A DNA stretch of 40,656 nucleotides from IMG/VR virus record IMGVR_UViG_3300025668_000792, positions 1 through 40,656 of that record; one strand, written 5' to 3'. Made by a program: the position numbers and the translations under genes. Below the pieces are notes generated by a model, which was not told the DNA's origin, searched no databases, and saw nothing but the letters and a program-made list of their open reading frames with translations. The DNA comes from a virus. Below, one piece after another: positions 8,129 through 14,930 of the stretch. The stretch's first letter is position 1, and each line of letters begins with the position of its first letter.

Positions 8129-8604
8129 AACTTGAACATGCGTTTTTTAAGCGCAGGAAAGAGAGTAATAATATGAGTAAGATTAAAAAAGCCTTTTGGT
8201 TGACATTAGGTATTCTATTAGTAGGTGTAGCATATCTCGGAGTTCTTCTTCCAGGTTTGCCTTGGTCTACACCTATCCTTGGTGCAACATTTTGTTTTGC
8301 AAAATCAAGCCCAAGATTCCACAACTGGATTATGAACCATAAACGTTTTGGACCGTTTGTAAAAAACTGGTCAAAACTAAGAGTTTATCCACAGAAAGCA
8401 AAATATCTAATGGTTGCAGTAATGTCAACATCATTAGGATTTATGTTCTTTGGAACTGGAAACGTAAAAGCTACAATTTACATGGCTATCACGTTTGCAT
8501 TAATTGTTATTTGGGCATGGCGTTATCCAGGTAGTAAAGCAGAAGCAGAACGCAGAATTGCGGCCGGTGAACGTATCGGTTGGTTGAAAAGTAAAAAGGA
8601 TTAA
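8122..8604 (+). CDS. YbaN-like DUF454 membrane protein
   Basis: An inner-membrane protein of 160 residues. The DUF454/YbaN core is recognised by GVLLPGLPWSTPILGATF followed by CFAKSSPRFHNWIMNHKRFG and a downstream KLRVYPQKAK. Hydrophobic segments lie near residues 25-50, 93-111 and 116-133. Start ATG 8122 has the better RBS (AAGGA 8111-8115); ATG 8173 would remove a 17-residue basic N-terminus not expected in the family. The biochemical role of DUF454 is unknown. Its position between ALAS and a porin suggests co-acquisition from a bacterial chromosome, but I cannot link it to heme. Confidence 0.82.
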   Translation: MNQLEHAFFKRRKESNNMSKIKKAFWLTLGILLVGVAYLGVLLPGLPWSTPILGATFCFAKSSPRFHNWIMNHKRFGPFVKNWSKLRVYPQKAKYLMVAVMSTSLGFMFFGTGNVKATIYMAITFALIVIWAWRYPGSKAEAERRIAAGERIGWLKSKKD

Positions 8605-8608
8605 AGAA

Positions 8609-9547
8609 ATGAAAATGTTAACAGGCGCTAGTATCCTAGCCATGATGGCAACTGGCGCATTCGCAGGTGGGCATGAAGTAGTAGAAGACAAGAACGGAAT
8701 GTACTTGAATGGTAATGTAGAAGTCTATATTGATGAAACATATCCTGAAGGTACAATCAATCCACGTGCAGAAGCATTCTTTGGATATGAAACAACGATT
8801 GATCATCCGTTTGCAAATTGGGTAGGTGCTGGTGCACGATTTGATACTAACTATTCGTTAGATCGTACTCAAGATAACCGAGTTCAAGAGATTCAAATGG
8901 GTGCAGAGATTGGTTACAATACTCGCATTTGGATGGGTGATACTGATGTGCAACGCTTAGGTTTTGCAAAAACATCTAAAACCGGTGCTCCTGTTATCAT
9001 TACAAACGACAACTCACGTATTGATCATAATACAAAAGTTGCTGTAACGTTTGGTGGTTGGGATTACAACGACGAATTTAAGTTCAACACATATAAGCTA
9101 AACAAAGAAATGCCATATGGTGGTGTTTTAGCATATGATCTAGAAACCAACGCGTTGTACGCGTCAGCTACTGCTCGTATCGCAATTGTTGATGTTTCGT
9201 ATATGGTTATTGAAAATGACGTAGAAACACAAACTGGTATGTCAGCTGGTGTTAACTTGCGTCCATTCGGTATTGCCGGTGGCATTGGTATTGAACAATG
9301 GGAAGATGCTGGTAATACACGTACAGATTATGGTGCAATGTATAGCCTAAACAGAAACGTGATGCTTGCAGCTCACCGTGTTGAAAGCGATGATATTGGT
9401 ATGACTCATAACTATTTCAGCGCATTGCATACGAAAAATGACGTTGAGCTAGGCTTGCATTATCACCAAGGCAAATCAATGTCTGTTCACGGCCGTACTA
9501 TCGATATCGATGATAGTCTAAAGGCTACAATCAAATATAAATTCTAA
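8609..9547 (+). CDS. Porin-like outer-membrane beta-barrel protein
   Basis: The 312-residue protein has a Sec signal peptide (MKMLTGASILAMMATGAFAG, cleavage likely after AFA), then alternating polar/hydrophobic strands rich in Gly, Tyr and Asn with no Cys. The last residues, LKATIKYKF, end in Phe, the BAM signature of outer-membrane barrels. The style resembles alphaproteobacterial porins. RBS AAGGA lies before ATG 8609. A phage porin could alter nutrient uptake, block superinfection by hiding a receptor, or act with the adjacent ALAS; the sequence does not decide. The exact family is not identified. Confidence 0.7.
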   Translation: MKMLTGASILAMMATGAFAGGHEVVEDKNGMYLNGNVEVYIDETYPEGTINPRAEAFFGYETTIDHPFANWVGAGARFDTNYSLDRTQDNRVQEIQMGAEIGYNTRIWMGDTDVQRLGFAKTSKTGAPVIITNDNSRIDHNTKVAVTFGGWDYNDEFKFNTYKLNKEMPYGGVLAYDLETNALYASATARIAIVDVSYMVIENDVETQTGMSAGVNLRPFGIAGGIGIEQWEDAGNTRTDYGAMYSLNRNVMLAAHRVESDDIGMTHNYFSALHTKNDVELGLHYHQGKSMSVHGRTIDIDDSLKATIKYKF

Positions 9548-9564
9548 TTATGGGTGGCTAGATA

Positions 9565-10131
9565 ATGCATTGGACAGCTGAACAACACAATCAATGGTAC
9601 GGTAAGAATTTTAATGATGGTATGAATAGGTGGGTAGTAGAAACACTTAAACCAAAAACTGTTTTAGAATTTGGATGTGGTGTTGGATGGTATTGTGAGT
9701 TTTTTTCTAAAAATGGAGTAGAAACAGTTCATGGTATAGAACCTGCTCCTATGGAAGCTGAAAGGTTTTCAGAAGATAATTGTCGGCAGTTTATGTGGGA
9801 TGCTACTACTCAACCAGAACCAGAAGGTATCTTATCAAATTATGATATGATATTCTCTGTAGAGGTTATGGAACATGTCCACAAAAGTTATCATCCAAAA
9901 GTTTTTGATATTCTTGCTTCCAAAAAACCTAGAGTTGTTGTATTTTCTGCAGCAACTCCAGGCCAAGGCGGCCACGGTCATATAGCTGAACGATATGAAA
10001 TAGAATGGATTGGCGAATGGGGAAAACGAGGTTACGCAGTAGATAAAAATCTTACAGACGGTATTAAAAAATCTTGTAACAAAAGAAACATTAATCACGT
10101 AAAGAATTTACACGTCTACAGACCCTTATAA
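9565..10131 (+). CDS. Class I SAM-dependent methyltransferase
   Basis: The 188-residue protein has the Rossmann SAM-binding motif I as VLEFGCGVGWYCEFF (residues ~34-48), motif II acidic region VHGIEPAPMEAERF, and a post-motif segment YDMIFSVEVMEHVHKSYHP typical of Methyltransf_11/23-type small-molecule methyltransferases. Substrate is unknown. It directly precedes sugar-nucleotide genes, so methylation of a surface glycan or its precursor is plausible. It follows the porin-like gene after 17 nt. Confidence 0.82.
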   Translation: MHWTAEQHNQWYGKNFNDGMNRWVVETLKPKTVLEFGCGVGWYCEFFSKNGVETVHGIEPAPMEAERFSEDNCRQFMWDATTQPEPEGILSNYDMIFSVEVMEHVHKSYHPKVFDILASKKPRVVVFSAATPGQGGHGHIAERYEIEWIGEWGKRGYAVDKNLTDGIKKSCNKRNINHVKNLHVYRPL

Positions 10132-10134
10132 ATA
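10127..10134 (+). promoter_or_regulatory. Late-type promoter TATAAATA upstream of the RmlB-like gene
   Basis: Exact TATAAATA overlaps the end of the methyltransferase gene, 33 nt before ATG 10167. A start near 10140 would leave the GAAAGG RBS intact. The octamer matches the T4 late box; nothing else supports it. Confidence 0.45.
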
Positions 10135-10166
10135 AAGCATATAATGAATATGATGAAAGGTACATT

Positions 10167-11189
10167 ATGACAAAACGCATCCTAATCACCGGTGGCGGAG
10201 GCTTTATTGCCCACCACTTGATTAATCAAATACTTATTCGTACAGATTGGGAAGTAGTAACGCTTGATCGTTTAGACTATAGCGGAAATCTCAATCGTCT
10301 ACACGACTTGTTGCTTGATAGAACACCTGCTGAGCGCAAAAGAGTACGAACAATATATCACGACCTTAAAGCAGAAATTAATCAAATGCTTGAGTCAGAT
10401 ATTGGTCCAGTTAACATCGTTGCCCACTTAGCTGCAGGATCCCACGTTGATCGATCTATAGAACGTCCTATGGAATTCGTAATGGATAACGTTGTTGGTA
10501 CTTGTAATATTTTAGAATATGCTCGTAAACAAGACAACCTTGAAAAGTTTTTGTATTTCTCAACAGACGAAGTATTTGGGCCAGCACCAGAAGGTGTAAA
10601 TTACGATGAGTATGATCGTTATAACTGCACTAACCCATATTCTGCTTCAAAGGCAGGTGGAGAAGAACTTGCAGTAGCATTCCAAAACAGTTATAATATG
10701 CCAATATACATTACGCATACTATGAACGTATTTGGTCAGCGCCAACATCCTGAGAAATTTATTCCTATGACTATCCGTAATGTACGAGATGGTGGTACTG
10801 TTACAATTCATTCAGACTCAACAAAAACTATTCCAGGATCTCGTCATTATATCCATGCCGAGGATGTAGCTGATGCTACTATGTTCTTGCTTGAAAATGA
10901 ACATACATTAACACCTCAAAGCAACGGAGTCAAGTGTCCTAAGTTTAATATCGTAGGTGCAACTGAATTAAATAATTTAGAACTTGCTAACTTGATTGCT
11001 GATGTGCAAGGAAAAGAACTGAATTATCAGTTTCAGGATTTCCACTCTAGTCGTCCTGGTCATGATCTTCGCTATGCTCTTTCAGGTAAGCGCATGGCTA
11101 ATATGGGTTGGACTCCAAAGCCAGTTGAACAGAGACTTGAAGAAGTGGTTAAATGGACTTTGGATAATACAAGATGGCTTGATATATGA
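10167..11189 (+). CDS. dTDP-glucose 4,6-dehydratase-like (RmlB family SDR)
   Basis: An extended short-chain dehydrogenase of 340 residues. The NAD-binding loop is TGGGGFIAHH (8-17). FSTDEVFG (131-138) carries the Asp-Glu pair diagnostic of sugar-nucleotide 4,6-dehydratases, and Tyr158-x3-Lys162 (YSASK) is the catalytic pair. Further family segments are THTMNVFGQRQHPEKFIP and SRHYIHAEDVADA. It would convert a dTDP- or other NDP-hexose to the 4-keto-6-deoxy sugar. With the neighbouring dehydrogenase, cytidylyltransferase and PMM-like genes it suggests a glycan-modifying pathway. The exact nucleotide substrate cannot be read from the sequence. Confidence 0.88.
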   Translation: MTKRILITGGGGFIAHHLINQILIRTDWEVVTLDRLDYSGNLNRLHDLLLDRTPAERKRVRTIYHDLKAEINQMLESDIGPVNIVAHLAAGSHVDRSIERPMEFVMDNVVGTCNILEYARKQDNLEKFLYFSTDEVFGPAPEGVNYDEYDRYNCTNPYSASKAGGEELAVAFQNSYNMPIYITHTMNVFGQRQHPEKFIPMTIRNVRDGGTVTIHSDSTKTIPGSRHYIHAEDVADATMFLLENEHTLTPQSNGVKCPKFNIVGATELNNLELANLIADVQGKELNYQFQDFHSSRPGHDLRYALSGKRMANMGWTPKPVEQRLEEVVKWTLDNTRWLDI

Positions 11190-11196
11190 GGTTTAA

Positions 11197-11808
11197 ATGT
11201 TTAAAGAATGCAAATGCTTTTGGTGCGAAAAACTTAAATGGCCTTTACTTCGCGATTTAAATAATAATCAAAATCAGTATTGGTTTGAAATACCACGTAG
11301 TGGCTCAGTAACTATTAAAGAATCTTTTAAACAATCAGTTATAATTAACAGAGGCACAAAAGAATTTGAGATAGCAAAAACTAAATCTCCTATCGTCATT
11401 GTTTCAGATCCAGTGAATAGATTTATTTCATGTATTAATGCTTATCTAGCAGAAAACCAACGATACTATGCGTATGGTAAAAATATCTTTAGCTCGTTCG
11501 GTGTCGACTTAGACCTGTGCGAGCGAAAAGAAAAAATAGATATGTTCTTTGATAACATTGATAAGATCAATTCTCATCATCAAGTACATCACTTTCATCC
11601 CCAAATAAGATTTATAGACACCGAGAATTTTAGTAATTTTACGGTACTAAGGCGTTATCAAATTAATCAATATTTTGGTATAGGAGCACATTTAAATCAC
11701 ACTCGTAAAGAAATTACACCTGAAGATCTAAGCTATTCCCAAATTGAAATAATAAAGAATATTTACGAAGATGATTATAAATTTTTAAGAGACAATGGTA
11801 AAACGTAA
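11197..11808 (+). CDS. Sulfotransferase-like protein
   Basis: The 203-residue protein has EIPRSGSVTIKESF near residue 31, resembling the 5'-phosphosulfate-binding loop of sulfotransferases (IPK/R-x-GS/T), and IVIVSDPVNRFISCINAYL near residue 67, matching the 3'-phosphate-binding R-DP-x-R-x-S segment of Sulfotransfer_2-type enzymes. Two Cys-rich turns lie at the N-terminus (CKCFWCEK). If active it would move sulfate from PAPS to a glycan or other acceptor. A CysC-like kinase at 38825 might supply PAPS. It lies 7 nt after the RmlB-like gene. Activity is inferred, not shown. Confidence 0.6.
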   Translation: MFKECKCFWCEKLKWPLLRDLNNNQNQYWFEIPRSGSVTIKESFKQSVIINRGTKEFEIAKTKSPIVIVSDPVNRFISCINAYLAENQRYYAYGKNIFSSFGVDLDLCERKEKIDMFFDNIDKINSHHQVHHFHPQIRFIDTENFSNFTVLRRYQINQYFGIGAHLNHTRKEITPEDLSYSQIEIIKNIYEDDYKFLRDNGKT

Positions 11809-12025
11809 AGAAGCAACATTAAATCAGTTACAGTTTCAGGTTAACGAGCTTAAAAAAGAAAACTCAAGTTTAAGACAAGAAAACCAAGGCATACGAAACG
11901 AAAGTATGATGGTTACAGAAACCTTATCAGCTTTAGTAGAAGACGAGACATATTGGTCAGAAGAAGCTATTAAATCAGGAATTGTTTGGCGATTAAAAAA
12001 TGTATTAAGTCAAATTAACAGTTGA
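11795..12025 (+). CDS. Small coiled-coil protein, function unknown
   Basis: The 76-residue product starts 14 nt inside the preceding gene in another frame. Residues ~7-45 (TLNQLQFQVNELKKENSSLR onward) form a heptad coiled coil. The C-terminus, WSEEAIKSGIVWRLKNVL, may be an amphipathic helix. No family recognised. It ends just before the promoter of the SleB-like gene. Confidence 0.6.
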   Translation: MVKRKEATLNQLQFQVNELKKENSSLRQENQGIRNESMMVTETLSALVEDETYWSEEAIKSGIVWRLKNVLSQINS

Positions 12026-12050
12026 CATTGCGATAGAATCAGTTTATATT
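12022..12050 (+). promoter_or_regulatory. Early promoter for the SleB-like gene
   Basis: AGTTGACATT with TTGACA 12022-12027, 17-nt spacer, TATATT 12045-12050. GAATCA (GANTC class) is in the spacer at 12036-12041, the same offset as in the promoter at 37376. Confidence 0.85.
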
Positions 12051-12081
12051 AGTTACATAAACAATATATAATGAGGCAGCA

Positions 12082-12582
12082 ATGAAAAAAACTATTATCA
12101 ATATGGCGCTAATGGCGGCAGTTTCCTTCGCTAATCCAGCGATGTCAACAGAGTCACAGGTAAGTGGTTTCGACAAACATACATGGCCAGAAGAGCATTG
12201 TTTAGCTCTTAACATTTACTACGAAGCTCGTGGTAGTAATTTAGCAGATAAGGTTGCAGTAGGAGATGTTGTTCTTAACCGAGTAAATGATACTCGTTAT
12301 CCAGACACTATTTGCGGCGTCGTTCAAGACGGATATGTTAAAGGCCGTAGAGATTGCCAATTTAGTTGGTATTGTGATGGAAAATCAGATGATCCACAAG
12401 ATGCAGACGCTTGGGCAGAAGCTCAGCTGTTAGCTTGGGGTTTGGTTATGTGGGATAAATACCGTGGCATTACAGAAGGTGCTACTAATTATCACGCAAC
12501 ATATGTAAATCCTCGTTGGGCTTCAGGTTTACAGTTTGTTGGAACGATTGGAGCTCACAAATATTATAGATGGGAAAAATAA
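12082..12582 (+). CDS. Secreted SleB-type cell-wall hydrolase
   Basis: The 166-residue protein begins with a Sec signal peptide (KKTIINMALMAAVSFANPAM). The rest matches the Hydrolase_2/SleB family: IYYEARG (Glu48 likely catalytic), DVVLNRV, RYPDTICGVVQ, CQFSWYCDGK, ATNYHATYVNPRWA and IGAHKYYRW. SleB enzymes are lytic transglycosylases that cut peptidoglycan. This is a second wall hydrolase besides the GH19 endolysin. Early-type promoter control and a signal peptide suggest action from the periplasm during infection, for instance wall remodelling or superinfection control, more than final lysis. Confidence 0.85.
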   Translation: MKKTIINMALMAAVSFANPAMSTESQVSGFDKHTWPEEHCLALNIYYEARGSNLADKVAVGDVVLNRVNDTRYPDTICGVVQDGYVKGRRDCQFSWYCDGKSDDPQDADAWAEAQLLAWGLVMWDKYRGITEGATNYHATYVNPRWASGLQFVGTIGAHKYYRWEK

Positions 12583-12938
12583 TGAGTGAAGAACGATATG
12601 TAATGGTAACTTGCGTTGATACATTTAGAACACGATATTGTATTCCCGCCAGTGCATTAAAAACAAATGATCTCAAAGAAATGATAGAATACGCTAAGGA
12701 CTCGGTGACATGTCATGATGTTACTGAGTTTTCTCAAAAGCATTTAGGTGAGCAAATTTCTGATGTGTTTATTCTTGATGAAGAACGAATGCTACAAATG
12801 TTTGATCGTGACAACGATTATTTAGCAGGGTGGAGCAAAGAAAAAAAATTAGAACACGTTTCTCGTTGGGAAGAAGATAGATCTCAGGCAGGGATTATAA
12901 GTCCATTTCCTATTGAGGTTGATGACGATGGCGCATAG
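12582..12938 (+). CDS. Conserved-looking hypothetical protein
   Basis: The 118-residue product starts at ATG 12582, overlapping the preceding stop by one base (TAATG). An in-frame ATG at 12570 lies inside the hydrolase gene and is less likely. The protein is mixed alpha/beta and acidic, with a C-terminal IEVDDDGA. No motif recognised. Tight coupling to its neighbours marks it as a real operon gene. Confidence 0.7.
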   Translation: MSEERYVMVTCVDTFRTRYCIPASALKTNDLKEMIEYAKDSVTCHDVTEFSQKHLGEQISDVFILDEERMLQMFDRDNDYLAGWSKEKKLEHVSRWEEDRSQAGIISPFPIEVDDDGA

Positions 12939-13125
12939 TGTAGAAGAACTATATGAAAAAATTAAAGTACTCCACGATAAAGGTATTACGCTCCATCGAG
13001 AACGATATAGAGTACAAAATTGGTACGATAAGGAAACGTGTCAGTATATGGTAGACGATATCAAAGCGTTAGCTCGAGATATTGATCGAGGCTTAGTTGA
13101 TTTAGATAGGGATTTTAGTAAGTGA
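12928..13125 (+). CDS. Small helical hypothetical protein
   Basis: The 65-residue product starts at ATG 12928, overlapping the previous gene by 11 nt; GAGG at 12915-12918 supports this start over ATG 12913 or 12922. It is charged and probably helical throughout (SVEELYEKIKVLHDKGI, DDIKALARDIDRGL). Function unknown. Confidence 0.65.
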   Translation: MAHSVEELYEKIKVLHDKGITLHRERYRVQNWYDKETCQYMVDDIKALARDIDRGLVDLDRDFSK

Positions 13126-13871
13126 TAATTCAGGTTGTTGGTTACGGTTTTGTCGGTCAAGCTCATGCTTGGTCTTTGGCAGAAGGCGATACTAAGGTAA
13201 GCGTTTATGATCCAGCAAAAGGTTATAATAACTGGAATGTTGACGCTGATTGTTATATAATAGCCGTAAGCACACCACAATCTAAAGACGGAACTTGTGA
13301 CATGAATAATGTTTATGAGACTGTCGAAAAAATTATGAACCAGAATTCTAAAGCGCCTATTCTAATTAAATCAACTATTAGTCTTGAAGGTTGGCGGCTA
13401 ATGAATAGATCTTATGATGAACCTAGGATCACGTTTTCACCAGAGTTTTTAAGAGCCGAGCATGCATTTGAAGACTTTAAAAATCAAAAAGAAATTATGA
13501 TTGGTGGAGGGAATACTAATTTTTGGTATGACTTATTTAAAAATGAAATCGAAGTTACTATACACGATCCAGAGGTTTTGATTTTGACTAAATATATGCG
13601 TAATAGCTTTTTAGCTCTTAAGGTTGGGTTCTTCAATCAGATGTATGATTTATGTAAAGCTTCTAATGTAGAAGCAACACAAGTTTTATTTTTAACTTCT
13701 GAAGACGAAAGAATTGGCGCGAGCCATACTAAGATTACGCCAGAGCGTGGTTTTGGCGGACACTGTTTTCCTAAAGACACATCAGCTTTACTTGCAACAA
13801 GTGATCAGTTTAAAAGCGATTTTAGTATACTTCGTGAAGCTGTTCAATATAATGAAAGGTTAAGAAAATGA
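13122..13871 (+). CDS. UDP-glucose/GDP-mannose dehydrogenase-like protein lacking the C-terminal domain
   Basis: The 249-residue product starts at GTG 13122, overlapping the previous stop (GTGA). An N-terminal Rossmann motif, VVGYGFVGQAHA (5-16), is followed by AVSTPQ, KSTI and SPEFLRAEHAF segments and the catalytic GGHCFPKD (Cys215). UGD-family enzymes oxidise NDP-hexose to NDP-uronic acid with NAD and usually run to ~390-450 residues. This one ends 34 residues after the catalytic Cys, so the C-terminal nucleotide-sugar-binding domain is missing. The frame is clean, so this looks like a compact phage form; its substrate may differ. It is coupled to the cytidylyltransferase gene. Confidence 0.85.
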   Translation: MIIQVVGYGFVGQAHAWSLAEGDTKVSVYDPAKGYNNWNVDADCYIIAVSTPQSKDGTCDMNNVYETVEKIMNQNSKAPILIKSTISLEGWRLMNRSYDEPRITFSPEFLRAEHAFEDFKNQKEIMIGGGNTNFWYDLFKNEIEVTIHDPEVLILTKYMRNSFLALKVGFFNQMYDLCKASNVEATQVLFLTSEDERIGASHTKITPERGFGGHCFPKDTSALLATSDQFKSDFSILREAVQYNERLRK

Positions 13872-14290
13872 AAACAGGTTTTACATGTAGTGCGTTTGAT
13901 TTGCTTCACGCCGGACATATTCAAATGCTTAGAGATGCTAAGACTCAGTGTGATTATCTTATTTGTGGATTACAAACAGATCCTACTATTGATAGGCCAG
14001 AAAAAAATAGACCGGTTCAAACTGTAGTTGAAAGATATGCTCAACTTAAAGCAGTAAAATATGTAGATGAAATTATTCCATATAGTACTGAAGATGATCT
14101 AAAAGATATATTGACAATGTACAATATTAATGTTAGAATATTAGGAGTAGAGTATAAAGACAAAAACTTTACTGGATATGAAATTTGTAAGAAACGAAGT
14201 ATTGATCTGTATTATAATAAAAGAGATCATCGTTTTAGTACAAGTGATTTAAGAAAAAGAGTTTGTGAACCTATAGAAGGAAAGAAGTAA
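13868..14290 (+). CDS. TagD-like cytidylyltransferase
   Basis: A 140-residue nucleotidyltransferase of the HxGH superfamily. FDLLHAGHIQML gives His14 and His17, and the C-terminal RFSTSDLRKR corresponds to the ISTTxLRKR motif that binds the CTP triphosphate. Length and the GLQTDPTID segment resemble glycerol-3-phosphate cytidylyltransferase (TagD), which makes CDP-glycerol. It starts inside the stop of the dehydrogenase gene (ATGA). It probably activates a polyol- or sugar-phosphate for surface decoration. Substrate is not determined. Confidence 0.85.
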   Translation: MKTGFTCSAFDLLHAGHIQMLRDAKTQCDYLICGLQTDPTIDRPEKNRPVQTVVERYAQLKAVKYVDEIIPYSTEDDLKDILTMYNINVRILGVEYKDKNFTGYEICKKRSIDLYYNKRDHRFSTSDLRKRVCEPIEGKK

Positions 14291-14469
14291 TGACAGATGG
14301 ACCGTTTAAAAGTGCATTTGACGCTGACACTGTCGGTGTAATTCGTCGTGAAATTATAACCTATCGTATGAAAAATGATATAATGGTTAAAGAAACCGCG
14401 TGCCGTGATTATTATCAATCTGGTGATTACCATGATAGCGTATCAACACAACCGTTGGTGCAGCGATGA
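14290..14469 (+). CDS. Short hypothetical protein (59 aa)
   Basis: A small gene in a TAATG overlap with the cytidylyltransferase stop (RBS GGAAAGAAG). It begins MTDGPFKSAFDADTVGVIRR and ends STQPLVQR. Its stop overlaps the next ATG (ATGA), so both ends are coupled to neighbours. No motif recognised. Confidence 0.6.
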   Translation: MTDGPFKSAFDADTVGVIRREIITYRMKNDIMVKETACRDYYQSGDYHDSVSTQPLVQR

Positions 14470-14648
14470 GTGATAAGCAATGGGAAATGGATTCAGAAAT
14501 GCTGAACCAACTACATAACACTGCACGTATTATGGAACAACATGATAATAACGCTGGTCCTGAAGTTAGACGAATTGCAGATCGTTTTAGTGAACTAATT
14601 AAGAACGCTCATAATAGGAGACATTGGTGCAATGGAAACGAAAGATAG
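14466..14648 (+). CDS. Short helical hypothetical protein (60 aa)
   Basis: Starts in an ATGA overlap with the preceding 59-codon gene. The product (MSDKQWEMDSEMLNQLHNTA onward) is likely helical and ends with His/Asn/Cys residues. Unknown function. It lies in a chain of four short overlapping frames. Confidence 0.6.
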   Translation: MSDKQWEMDSEMLNQLHNTARIMEQHDNNAGPEVRRIADRFSELIKNAHNRRHWCNGNER

Positions 14649-14748
14649 TAAACATCTAATTTTTGAACGCGTAGGTAATATTGTTTACGCTCGCTATTTT
14701 GGTGACCCTCCCCTAAGTCGTTGGGTCTATAAGGAATTAGAAGAATGA
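14632..14748 (+). CDS. Very short hypothetical protein (38 aa)
   Basis: METKDSKHLIFERVGNIVYA then RYFGDPPLSRWVYKELEE. ATG 14632 follows AGGAG (14616-14620) and overlaps the previous gene by 17 nt; the stop overlaps the next ATG. KHLIFERV-x-N-x-VYAR resembles, from memory, a short conserved protein of T4-like cyanophages. Confidence 0.6.
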   Translation: METKDSKHLIFERVGNIVYARYFGDPPLSRWVYKELEE

Positions 14749-14930
14749 GCATTTTTAATTTTCTAAGAAAAGACATTGATGATACTATGGATTTTGATGC
14801 TGATGTTCCACCAACGTTTTATTCATCAAGCGACGTAGAACCAACTGTAAATGACATGCTTCAATTAGTTCTGCAGCGTTTAGATAAAATAGAATTAAAA
14901 ATTGATGAAATGCTTGACGCAGATGAATAA
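14745..14930 (+). CDS. Short acidic hypothetical protein (61 aa)
   Basis: Starts in an ATGA overlap and ends overlapping the PMM-like gene. An N-terminal FNFLRK segment precedes an acidic body and a C-terminal helix, LQLVLQRLDKIELKIDEML, that may form a coiled coil. Function unknown. Confidence 0.6.
   Translation: MSIFNFLRKDIDDTMDFDADVPPTFYSSSDVEPTVNDMLQLVLQRLDKIELKIDEMLDADE

Noticed and set aside
13122-13871. Frameshift explanation for the short dehydrogenase
   Set aside because: The end is in frame, the next gene starts in an ATGA overlap, and no remnant of the C-terminal domain is visible downstream.
14111-14139. TTGACA, 17 nt, TAGAAT inside the cytidylyltransferase gene
   Set aside because: Could be an internal promoter, but it is in the middle of a conserved coding region, has no GANTC site and no GGTTGACAT context.
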